A stretch of 64,000 bases of DNA from an uncultured Elusimicrobiales bacterium (GTDB lineage Bacteria; Elusimicrobiota; Elusimicrobia; Elusimicrobiales; Elusimicrobiaceae), in NCBI GenBank assembly GCA_944324685.1, contig CALUXG010000038.1, forward strand, positions 1 to 64,000, read 5' to 3'. This document shows, one piece after another, positions 44,007 through 51,570 of this stretch (its first letter is position 1; each line of letters starts with the position of its first letter). The notes beneath the pieces are model-generated. The model made no database searches and was not told the DNA's origin. It saw only the letters and a program-made list of their open reading frames with translations. The position numbers were made by a program, and so were the translations under genes.

Positions 44007-47003
44007 ATGAAAATACGGATATGGATTGCATTGTTTGCCGCATTGGCGGCGGCTTCGGCGGCGCAAGCTTTGGAAAATGAAGTAACCAATACGGTAAAAG
44101 AAATCAGCAATGCCGACATTGCCGGCCAAGAGGCGGTAGACTATGCCCACGCCGAAGAAAATGCCACAGGCAACCGTCTGATTATTACGGCAAGCAACAT
44201 ACACAACAACAATAGCCCGCTGCACAATTCCGCCGTGATAGGCGCATGGGCCAATACAGGCATAGCTAATGGAAACCAAGTGGAAATTTCCACCTCTTCC
44301 ATAGACCGCAGCATATACGGGGGTTATACGCCTTATGGCACGCAAGCCAACGGCAATTCCGTTACTGTTACTGCTTCTTCCGTCAATCCCAACGCCCCGC
44401 TGTCTCCGGATACGACGCTGACCGATTACCAAGTGGAACACCGCGTGGACGCACAAGGCGACACCTACACTTTATCTTCCGTTATTGTGGATTCCGTGCA
44501 AATATCCGGAGCAATGGGCAGCGGCGATCCGAGTGAAAAATCCAACTATAATATTTACGGCGGCGTAGTCGGCCAAGGAGAAGCCGCCTATAATTCTGTG
44601 CTTATACAAGATGCAGCAAATGAAGCGGCCCCCATCGGCAACAATATTATCGGTGCATATAGTCCGTATTTGTCGGAAACTTATCTGCATGACAATACTG
44701 TGGAAATCACCAATTCTTACGTCAACGGTTTGGTGGCCGGTGCTGCGGGACTCGGCGCCAGTTGGGACATTACCGTACGTCAGCCTTTGCGAAACGACAA
44801 CAATACCGTCCGCTTGACCAATGCCTTCGCACACGACATAATCGGCGCTTACGGAGGCATCAGCACGGACGGAAATACCGTATCCTTGGATCATTCCAAC
44901 GCACATCATGTTTACGGCGCTTCTTTCGGACAAAACATTTTTTATTCCAATGGCCAGCCGACGGAAATAGAAAATACCGCCAATGAAAATACCGTCTCTT
45001 TGACAAACGGATCTTCCGCTTCCGGAAACGTATACGGCGCGCAAAGCCACAGCGTACAAGCCGCCGGCAACCGCGTAGAAATCATCTCAGGATCCCGCGC
45101 AACGGGGAATATCTTTGGCGCGCACATATCCAACGCGCGCGTCCAGCAGGATCCCTCGACCGTGGGCTGGAACACCGCACAAACGCTGGCGCAGCAGAAC
45201 ACCGTTTTTCTGCAAAACGCCGAAGCGGGCAACGCCGGCGCTCAAATAGCCGGTGCGTTAAATTTCAGCGGAGCGGCCAATGCCAACACGGTCCAAATAG
45301 AAAATTCCTCCGTCAACGCCTCTGTACTGGCCGGCGGCTGGGCCGAACATGAACGCCAAACGTTAAGCGCGCAGGGACAACAAGACTTTTCCATAGGTTA
45401 TCAGGCGGATCATAACAACATGGTAATAAGCGAAAGCAGGCTGACGGCTTCCGTTTACGGCGGTCTGGTTACCCGAGAAGACAATGTAAATCCCGACGGA
45501 CTGTTAGACACGGCCCTTTCTTCCGCTTCATACAATCAATTAAATATTTCCGCTTCGTCCGTTACCGGAAACGTATATGGAGCGGCGGCATATGGGGATT
45601 ATACGCAGACCGACGGGAACCAAGTAACTCTTTCCGACACGCAGGTAGACGGCAGCATATATGGAGCTTTGGCGCAGGGAGAGAATGCTTCTTCCAGCGG
45701 AAATAAACTCATACTACATAATACCTCCGTTAATGGCGATGTATATGCTGCCGATGCCAAAAATGGAGGAGGCCACAGCGTTACTTTATCCGGTACAAGT
45801 TCCATTACGGGTGAAGTATACGGTGGAGCGGGGACGGGCAATCAGCTGACCTTGCTTAACTACCAAAGCGAAGAAACATTAAAACTGTCCGGTTTTGATC
45901 TGCCCTATTTAATTGTCGGAGCGGATACTTCCGTTATTTTTGACCAAAACGTCCACGAAGCGCATCTGGTGGTGGAGGGAACGGAAGACATAAACGGCCG
46001 CATATTAATCCGTACTCCGAGTGCCGACTCTTCTTTCACGCTGCACGCGGCTAATTCCGGCGTCTATACCTATTCATTAAGTCCGCAAGCAGAAGCCAGC
46101 GGCATGACGGCTTGGATATTGAACGGGGGCTTCTCCGTTCCGCGCGCGCACAGTTATGGACAGACGGGATTGCTGGCGCTGGCTTTGGCTAATGCCTCAG
46201 ACGCTCTTTTGGACGACGTTTTGCAGACCGCCGCGCAAAACGGCCGCAGCAGCGGCACTTTTTTCAAAGCCGGCTATGAACATCTGAAACACGACACCGG
46301 CAGCGGCTTTACATTACGCGCCACAACGGCTATAGCCGGCATATACAAAAAAAATGATGCCTTTACCGCCGGTTTATATGCCCGTTATTCATACGGAGGA
46401 TACACCCTCTACCCCGTGCGGGCCGACAGTTACGCCGAAGATTGGGCGGGCGGTTTATTTGGCGGCTGGGCCGCCTCCGAACGGCTCCGTTTGACCGCTG
46501 ATATGCGCGTCGGCTGGCAAAAAACCAGTTACGGCGGCAGTGAAACCGGTGCGGATTTTGATTACCAGAGTCCGCTTCTGTCTTTGCAGGCAGGAGCTTT
46601 ATACAAACTGGACGAAGAGTTGCATGCGCAAGCAAAACTGCGCTGGACACACGTCCAAGGCGACAGCATGACAAATAATTTAAGCGAACGCATCCACATA
46701 AACGGGTTGGACGGTCTGCTGGGAACACTCTCTTTGACATACCGCCCCGCCGCGTTGTCTTTTGGTCGTTTTTCGCCCATGGCTCAGGCGGAAGTACTGC
46801 ATGAATTTAACGGCCGCGCCGTCAGCGCTGTGGAGGAGAGAAGAATAGAAGACTTGTCTTTGCGCGGGACCTCCGCCCGCGCCAGACTCGGCTTGATTTA
46901 TACCAATACGGAAACGGGTCTTACCGCAGCGTTGAACGCTTTTGCACAAGGCGGACAGCAAGACGGCTGGGGCGGAGAAATTAACGCCGCTTGGCATTTC
47001 TAG
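44007..47003 (+). CDS. Autotransporter-like surface protein with beta-helix repeats
   Basis: A 998-residue exported protein. The signal peptide is MKIRIWIALFAALAAASAAQA. Residues of about 45-640 are built from imperfect repeats of roughly 22-35 residues carrying N-x-V/L-x-I/L, S/T-x-V and a closing V/I-Y-G-A/G, for example SVTGNVYGAAAYG, QVDGSIYGALAQG, SVNGDVYAADAKN and SITGEVYGGAGTG, consistent with a right-handed beta-helix passenger. Residues from about 735 to 998 look like an autotransporter translocator barrel: FFKAGYEHLKHD, WAGGLFGGWAA, YDYQSPLLSLQAGALYKL-like strands and a terminal INAAWHF. The family suggests self-secretion and cell-surface display. GGGAGG precedes the ATG. Binding target unknown. 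Confidence 0.8.
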   Translation: MKIRIWIALFAALAAASAAQALENEVTNTVKEISNADIAGQEAVDYAHAEENATGNRLIITASNIHNNNSPLHNSAVIGAWANTGIANGNQVEISTSSIDRSIYGGYTPYGTQANGNSVTVTASSVNPNAPLSPDTTLTDYQVEHRVDAQGDTYTLSSVIVDSVQISGAMGSGDPSEKSNYNIYGGVVGQGEAAYNSVLIQDAANEAAPIGNNIIGAYSPYLSETYLHDNTVEITNSYVNGLVAGAAGLGASWDITVRQPLRNDNNTVRLTNAFAHDIIGAYGGISTDGNTVSLDHSNAHHVYGASFGQNIFYSNGQPTEIENTANENTVSLTNGSSASGNVYGAQSHSVQAAGNRVEIISGSRATGNIFGAHISNARVQQDPSTVGWNTAQTLAQQNTVFLQNAEAGNAGAQIAGALNFSGAANANTVQIENSSVNASVLAGGWAEHERQTLSAQGQQDFSIGYQADHNNMVISESRLTASVYGGLVTREDNVNPDGLLDTALSSASYNQLNISASSVTGNVYGAAAYGDYTQTDGNQVTLSDTQVDGSIYGALAQGENASSSGNKLILHNTSVNGDVYAADAKNGGGHSVTLSGTSSITGEVYGGAGTGNQLTLLNYQSEETLKLSGFDLPYLIVGADTSVIFDQNVHEAHLVVEGTEDINGRILIRTPSADSSFTLHAANSGVYTYSLSPQAEASGMTAWILNGGFSVPRAHSYGQTGLLALALANASDALLDDVLQTAAQNGRSSGTFFKAGYEHLKHDTGSGFTLRATTAIAGIYKKNDAFTAGLYARYSYGGYTLYPVRADSYAEDWAGGLFGGWAASERLRLTADMRVGWQKTSYGGSETGADFDYQSPLLSLQAGALYKLDEELHAQAKLRWTHVQGDSMTNNLSERIHINGLDGLLGTLSLTYRPAALSFGRFSPMAQAEVLHEFNGRAVSAVEERRIEDLSLRGTSARARLGLIYTNTETGLTAALNAFAQGGQQDGWGGEINAAWHF

Positions 47004-47024
47004 ACCGGAGGAAAAAGAAAAAAG

Positions 47025-47053
47025 TTTGCAAACGAAGAAAAAATTGCTATACT
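47025..47053 (+). promoter_or_regulatory. Promoter of tRNA-Ala
   Basis: TTTGCA (47025-47030), 17-bp spacer, TATACT (47048-47053) with a TGC extension, ending 10 bases before the tRNA. Confidence 0.6.
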
Positions 47054-47063
47054 ATATGCAGAC

Positions 47064-47139
47064 GGGCCCGTAGCTCAGCTGGGAGAGCGCCTGCATGGCA
47101 TGCAGGAGGTCGCAAGTTCGATCCTTGTCGGGTCCACCA
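47064..47139 (+). tRNA. tRNA-Ala (GGC)
   Basis: A 76-base tRNA with acceptor GGGCCCG / CGGGTCC (one G-T pair), D arm GCTC-AGCTGGGA-GAGC, anticodon loop ATGGCAT with anticodon GGC, T arm CAAG-TTCGATC-CTTG and an encoded 3' CCA. The other two tRNAs in this window do not encode CCA. Confidence 0.97.
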
Positions 47140-47145
47140 TTTCAT

Positions 47146-47173
47146 AAAAACCTGCTGCACGGCAGGTTTTTTT
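47146..47173 (+). terminator. Terminator of tRNA-Ala
   Basis: Stem AAAAACCTGC / GCAGGTTTTT with a six-base loop and a T run. Confidence 0.9.
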
Positions 47174-47231
47174 CTGCCCGAAAACATTTTTAAAAAATCT
47201 CGTCCCGTCTATAAGGCTCATCTGGAAAACA

Positions 47232-47284
47232 TTGACAAAGAAAGCGGGTCTTACCTACAATAAATATACAGATTCCGTCTGTAT
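47232..47284 (+). promoter_or_regulatory. Restriction-modification promoter with palindromic operator candidate
   Basis: A near-consensus promoter, TTGACA (47232-47237), 18-bp spacer, TACAAT (47256-47261), is followed by a perfect 7-bp-arm palindrome ATACAGA-TTCCG-TCTGTAT at 47266-47284. The palindrome covers the expected transcription start. A protein bound there would block the promoter. The leader then runs about 80 bases to the methyltransferase ATG, which has TTGGAG at 47351-47356. Confidence 0.6.
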
Positions 47285-47362
47285 GATTATTCCTGAAATT
47301 TAACTCAAAAACGGGCGGGGCTTTGGCCTCTTGCGTAAAGCCTTGCAGCGTTTGGAGAAAGT

Positions 47363-48379
47363 ATGCCCACGGTCAAAGCCGGCAGAAACAAAACGATTGA
47401 CACTTCCGTACGAGAAGGAAAAATTTTTCTGAATCGTTGCATTCGGCTTACGCAAAAAACCGCCAGTCTTCGCGCCGTGGCCAACAAAACCATTCTGGGA
47501 GATATGCTGCAAGTATGTCCTCTTCTGCCGCAAAAAAGCGTAGATTTAATCATAGCGGACCCTCCGTATAATTTGACCAAGTCCTTTAATGGCGCCACAT
47601 TCTCCAAGAAAAAAACCGCCGACTATGAAACTTATACGCGCCAATGGCTTAGCGTGATAAAACCTTTATTGAAAGAAACCGGCTCCATATACGTTTGCTG
47701 CGATTGGCAGACCAGCCTGATTGTGGGGCGGGTTTTAGGCGATTTTTTTCATATACGCAACCGCATTACGTGGCAGAGGGAAAAGGGCCGCGGCGCCAAA
47801 GCGAATTGGAAAAACGGCATGGAAGACATTTGGTTTGCCACCAACGGGGACAAATATACATTTGACCTGAACGCCGTCAAAATACGCAAAAAAGTCATCG
47901 CTCCTTACCGCGTCAACGGCCAGCCGAAAGATTGGACGAAAACCGAACAAGGCAATTATCGCGACACTTGTCCTTCCAATTTTTGGGACGATATTACCAT
48001 TCCCTTTTGGTCCATGGCGGAAAACACGGCCCACCCCACCCAGAAATCCGAAAAGCTGATTGCAAAAATCATCTTGGCCAGCTCCGTCAAAAACGACCTT
48101 GTGTTAGACCCCTTTTTAGGCTCCGGCACCACCAGCGTCGTAGCCAAAAAACTGCAGCGCCGTTATATAGGCATAGAACGGGAAGCCCGTTATTGTGTAT
48201 GGGCGGAAGAACGCCTAAAAGCGGCGGAGCAAAACCCGCAAATCCAAGGGTATGTGAACGGCGTCTTTTGGGAACGCAATTCCCTGCCGGAACAGAAAGC
48301 CCAAACCAAAATCCCGCGCTCAAAAAAGAAAAGTGCACCAAAAGCATGCAGGAAATTTTTTACCGCAAAAAACAAATAA
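47363..48379 (+). CDS. Type II DNA methyltransferase (amino-methylating, beta class)
   Basis: A 338-residue S-adenosylmethionine-dependent DNA methyltransferase that would protect host DNA from the adjacent nuclease. The catalytic motif DPPYNLTKSFNG (motif IV) near residue 68 precedes the cofactor motif VLDPFLGSGTTSVVAKKL near residue 248, the beta-class order. DPPY fits N6-adenine, or less often N4-cytosine. HPTQKSEKLIAKII is the motif X block. The region between, about 115-190, should hold target recognition; specificity cannot be read. The first 45 residues before ILGDMLQVCPLL form a basic extension (KAGRNKTIDTSVREGK) that is longer than the catalytic core needs. A 12-residue-scale lysine-rich tail closes the protein. 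The endonuclease gene follows after two bases. Confidence 0.9.
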   Translation: MPTVKAGRNKTIDTSVREGKIFLNRCIRLTQKTASLRAVANKTILGDMLQVCPLLPQKSVDLIIADPPYNLTKSFNGATFSKKKTADYETYTRQWLSVIKPLLKETGSIYVCCDWQTSLIVGRVLGDFFHIRNRITWQREKGRGAKANWKNGMEDIWFATNGDKYTFDLNAVKIRKKVIAPYRVNGQPKDWTKTEQGNYRDTCPSNFWDDITIPFWSMAENTAHPTQKSEKLIAKIILASSVKNDLVLDPFLGSGTTSVVAKKLQRRYIGIEREARYCVWAEERLKAAEQNPQIQGYVNGVFWERNSLPEQKAQTKIPRSKKKSAPKACRKFFTAKNK

Positions 48380-48381
48380 AC

Positions 48382-49536
48382 ATGTATCCCCGACAAACCA
48401 TACAGCAAATCACTTCTTTTATTTTCGCCCGCGACGGCATAGCGGATAAAAAGCGCCTGTCCGAACAAGCGCAGCAGGCGTTCGGTCTTGCCAAGGCCCG
48501 AAGCGTATTTTACGGAAACGATTTTGCCATTCGGTTTTGTTCCGCGGCCTCCCCACATTGCAGCAATACCGTTTTGTCTCTTTCCGCTTTGCTGCGTTAT
48601 GACCGCATGCCGTTTCTGGTTTGCCTTGTAACGCCGATAAAAAATTATTTATGCCTTGCCAACACCACTTTTTTAACAAAAATAAGCCATTCTTCTCAAA
48701 CGTTTCGCGCAGACAATATAAGAGGCAGTTTTAACTACGGCGATATTACGCAGGAATTTGAAAATATGGCGAACCGGCCGGAAAATTTTGAATATTTATT
48801 TGCCGTACATGCAAAATCCTCCGTTGAAAAAAACCTGCAAAGACTGGAGGAAGCCACAAAAAACATTCATCCGTCTGGAAAAAAATTTACGCCGACAAAA
48901 GAGCAAACAGCCTGCATTCTGCGCGCGCCGGAACGGGCTGCCGCTTTTATGCTTTCTGCCGAATATACCGCCCTAAATGCAGACTTGGACAAACGCGTAC
49001 GAGACGTTCAGGAAGATCTTGTGGCGGCGGCGGAAATAAACAACGTAAATCTGCGGGGCAGAGTGATTGAATCTCTCATTACGGCGGCGGAAAACGACAA
49101 ACAAATACTGCAAAAATGTCTGCGCGATGGAAAAACGTTGCCGAAAATATACACGGCAGACGCCTTGGCAGATTATATGCGCCGCGTCGGTTTGTACAAC
49201 ACCGCCACAGACATCAAAAGCAAAGTGGCGAATTTGTCCAGCAACCCCAAAGGATACAATATAGATAAATTACTTTCGTTTCTGGCGCAAGAACAAAGCG
49301 TTTATATGATTTATATCGTATCCGTCCGCGGAAAAGAAGTCCGAACGCGCTTATGTTCCCCTTTTAGCCGAACTTTGCTGGAAAACACGCGAATCATCAA
49401 ACATTGGGCGGGCAGAAATTCCCGCGGGGTAACGCAATATGAGGGACAAGCGTTGGAAAATTTGCTGAATGATTTGAACAATAAAATTGATCAAGAAAAA
49501 GCACTGGCCTTTATGACGCAATGCCTGCAAGCTTAA
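48382..49536 (+). CDS. Probable cognate type II restriction endonuclease
   Basis: A 384-residue protein starting two bases after the methyltransferase stop, with no strong ribosome binding site, so probably translated by coupling. Its call as the restriction enzyme rests mainly on position and orientation: two-gene operon, methylase first, and no other match to a known function. A long frame beginning at 47932 would overlap the methyltransferase and is rejected. The sequence is soluble. It contains FAIRFCSAASPH, LLRYDRMPFLVCLVTP, LRGRVIESLITAAENDKQI and the C-terminal HWAGRNSRGVTQYEG, but I could not place a PD-(D/E)xK, HNH, GIY-YIG or PLD active site with confidence. The family is unassigned. 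Confidence 0.65.
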   Translation: MYPRQTIQQITSFIFARDGIADKKRLSEQAQQAFGLAKARSVFYGNDFAIRFCSAASPHCSNTVLSLSALLRYDRMPFLVCLVTPIKNYLCLANTTFLTKISHSSQTFRADNIRGSFNYGDITQEFENMANRPENFEYLFAVHAKSSVEKNLQRLEEATKNIHPSGKKFTPTKEQTACILRAPERAAAFMLSAEYTALNADLDKRVRDVQEDLVAAAEINNVNLRGRVIESLITAAENDKQILQKCLRDGKTLPKIYTADALADYMRRVGLYNTATDIKSKVANLSSNPKGYNIDKLLSFLAQEQSVYMIYIVSVRGKEVRTRLCSPFSRTLLENTRIIKHWAGRNSRGVTQYEGQALENLLNDLNNKIDQEKALAFMTQCLQA

Positions 49537-49598
49537 ACGGGCAGTCTCGGCCGCATGGAACCAAACATCATTTCTCTTTTACCGCTGTCATCAAAATA

Positions 49599-50102
49599 TC
49601 ACTGCAATAAGAAACATGTATCCTTGGTGGAGCCTGCTTGACAACCAGTATAGCCTTTACCGCCTAAAGATTTGCACAGTTCGGCATATTTTTTATCGCC
49701 GCCATCTACGTGGCAGGCAAAACTATCCACCGCGCGATAATAAGCCAAACTATACAATCTTTTACCTTCCTCCAGACGGACCGCATGCGGATTACCGGTT
49801 CTTTGCGCAAAGCCATAGTTGAAATGCTTTGTTCTTCTCCACATTCTATTTCCACCGTCATCGCTTTCTTCATCTTCCCCAGGAATCTGTATATCCAAAT
49901 CTTCCAAAGCGGGAATTTCATCTGCCCCATTGGCTAAAATATACACATCTTGTGCCTCTTTCAAGCTTTTTAATATGATCATAGCTTCCGAAGCGCGCGC
50001 TTTTTCCACGGCTTTTTCATACTGAGGCAGCGCAATGGCAGCTAAAATGCCAATAATGAGTACAACCACTAACAATTCAATTAAGGTAAAACCTTTTTTC
50101 AT
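49599..50102 (-). CDS. Type IV pilin-like protein (prepilin)
   Basis: A 167-residue prepilin with leader MKKG, cleaved before FTLIELLVVVLIIGILAAIA with glutamate at mature position 5, then PQYEKAVEKARASEAM. The globular part carries an acidic loop (PGEDEESDDGG near residue 75) and four cysteines in FACHV, ELCKS, TGCQA and DTCFL, suggesting two disulfides. The sequence differs from the 23918 pilin outside the N-terminal helix and the Y-A/V-x-A region, so these are diverged paralogues, not a recent copy. It stands alone between the restriction-modification operon and a gene-less stretch and has the same promoter design as the other pilin. Confidence 0.85.
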   Translation of the reverse strand: MKKGFTLIELLVVVLIIGILAAIALPQYEKAVEKARASEAMIILKSLKEAQDVYILANGADEIPALEDLDIQIPGEDEESDDGGNRMWRRTKHFNYGFAQRTGNPHAVRLEEGKRLYSLAYYRAVDSFACHVDGGDKKYAELCKSLGGKGYTGCQAGSTKDTCFLLQ

Positions 50103-50826
50103 TTTTTACTCCTATATGGCGTTTAATCTCCCAAAAACACATCTTGGCGTTATTTGATTTTTACCATGCATAGGGTATCAAAAAAAAAACGAGTCAAGGC
50201 TTAGGCAATTTTGGGCAAATAAACGGCAAAGGCCAAACACCTGCGGAAACGGCACAATGCTTTTGGCTGAACAAGCATTCAACCAGCCTTGCCGCAGCGT
50301 AACAAGCACGGCAACCGCTGGGCGAAAACAGCGCAATCCTCTCTGACATGGCCTAAAGACAAAACAAACATATCATAAAATTTTATTTCACCCGTCATGC
50401 TCACCGGTCTCTGTATGCATCTATGTCGTTTTGTTCTTATTTATCAAGAGGAGATTGCCATGTGCAGCCCTCAGAAATGACGAGACGGATAACCGGAGCC
50501 ATGAGGCAGGCGTGTGTCCGGAATGCGTATTAGATTGGTGGGCAAAGATGATGCGCTTAGATGAGGATTTTATTGTTTCAGAAATAAAACATGTCCCCAC
50601 CGCGTCCGCCCAGACGCATCTGTAGGAGTTGCTGCCGTGGACATTGCCGTTTGCCGCAAATGAAATTCCGTGTCCGTTCTTCTATTTTGTAAATTGGAAT
50701 ACCGTGGCGGAGCGGCATGGCGCCAGCTGCTGGAAGCCGCAAGACACAAAGCGTATACATATTGAGAATGTTTGGCCGGCCTTTGGTGCACCTGCGGAAA
50801 CCGCCGCTATAAACAAACGCCGCCGT
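50103..50826. other. Gene-less stretch of about 0.7 kb
   Basis: I see no supportable gene. The left end holds the pilin promoter. A 13-base string CACCTGCGGAAAC occurs twice, near 50238 and 50790, close to the two ends. A 64-codon plus frame (50431-50625) has AAGAGGAGATTG just downstream of its start, which is the wrong side, and no recognisable domain. A C-x-x-C pair (CPEC) is its only feature. Confidence 0.45.
50172..50198 (-). promoter_or_regulatory. Pilin promoter with 10-T spacer tract
   Basis: On the minus strand: TTGACT (50197-50192), CG, ten T, GA, TACCCTAT. It is the same element as at 24467-24496 but two T shorter, giving 14 instead of 16 bases between TTGACT and TACCCT. Confidence 0.6.
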
Positions 50827-51570
50827 TTACATTCCCCACGACAAACTGTCTATTAAAAATTCCGGCAATTTAGCCGCGCGCATTTTTTCCTGTGTGAGAT
50901 GAAAATCATATTTTTGGCGCAAGAAACGAAATGTTTCTTTCTCAGTATCCCACAAACCAAAGGAAGCCCGTGCGTCATTGTCGCGCGGTTTACCGATGGA
51001 ACCTGCGTTAATCACATAGCGGCAGGACGGCTGCAAGGGGACTTCCTCTTCCTCTCTTACAACATGTACATGGCATGCGGACGCGTCTCCTTCCATATAA
51101 AAAGATAAATGCGTATGCCCTACAAAGAGCATTTGCCCCTGCCACTGTTTATAGGCCATACGATATTGCTGGCAGCTGGAGAAATATTCCTTGATCGGAT
51201 CCATCGGAGTGCCATGCACTACGGTAAAATTATCTCCGTGCGTCACTTCCGGTAAAAAAGAAACGAAGCGCGTATCTCGGGCATTAAGCTGTTTGCCCGT
51301 CCAATCCAACGCCTGCAAAGCGTCAAAATTAAAAAATTCCCGCAATTCCGGATGAGAAAAAACGGCGTCGTGATTGCCCAAAACGCCCACCACTTTTCCA
51401 TCGTCCTGCATATTGCGGTACTTCTGGATGCATTTTTCCGGATCGGGGCCGTATCCCACCAAATCTCCGCAAAAAATATATTGCTGCGCTCCTTCTTCTT
51501 TCAAACGCTGCAATGCGGCATAAAACGCTTCCAAATTTCCGTGAATATCCGAGAGAATGCCGTATATCAT
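50827..51570 (-). CDS. Calcineurin-like metallophosphoesterase
   Basis: A 247-residue cytoplasmic phosphoesterase of the YfcE/diadenosine-tetraphosphatase-like group. Metal motifs are complete: YGILSDIHGNLEA at the N-terminus, FCGDLVGYGPDP near residue 35, LGNHDAVF near residue 66, VVHGTP near residue 117 and VGHTHLSF near residue 150. The substrate is not evident. I chose the ATG at 51570, which overlaps the smc stop by one base (TGATG); the TTG one codon earlier is less likely. It is translationally coupled to smc, although no functional link is known to me. Confidence 0.88.
   Translation of the reverse strand: MIYGILSDIHGNLEAFYAALQRLKEEGAQQYIFCGDLVGYGPDPEKCIQKYRNMQDDGKVVGVLGNHDAVFSHPELREFFNFDALQALDWTGKQLNARDTRFVSFLPEVTHGDNFTVVHGTPMDPIKEYFSSCQQYRMAYKQWQGQMLFVGHTHLSFYMEGDASACHVHVVREEEEVPLQPSCRYVINAGSIGKPRDNDARASFGLWDTEKETFRFLRQKYDFHLTQEKMRAAKLPEFLIDSLSWGM

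Noticed and set aside
47932-48381. Upstream extension of the endonuclease frame into the methyltransferase
   Set aside because: It would read through the conserved methyltransferase motif X and motif I in another frame. The ATG at 48382 right after the methyltransferase stop is the natural start.
47363-49536. Reading the methyltransferase/endonuclease pair as part of a larger defence island
   Set aside because: Neighbours are a tRNA, a pilin and a surface protein; no other defence gene was recognised within the window.
50431-50625. 64-codon plus frame with a CPEC pair
   Set aside because: The purine-rich AAGAGGAGATTG lies after, not before, its start; no similarity I recognise.
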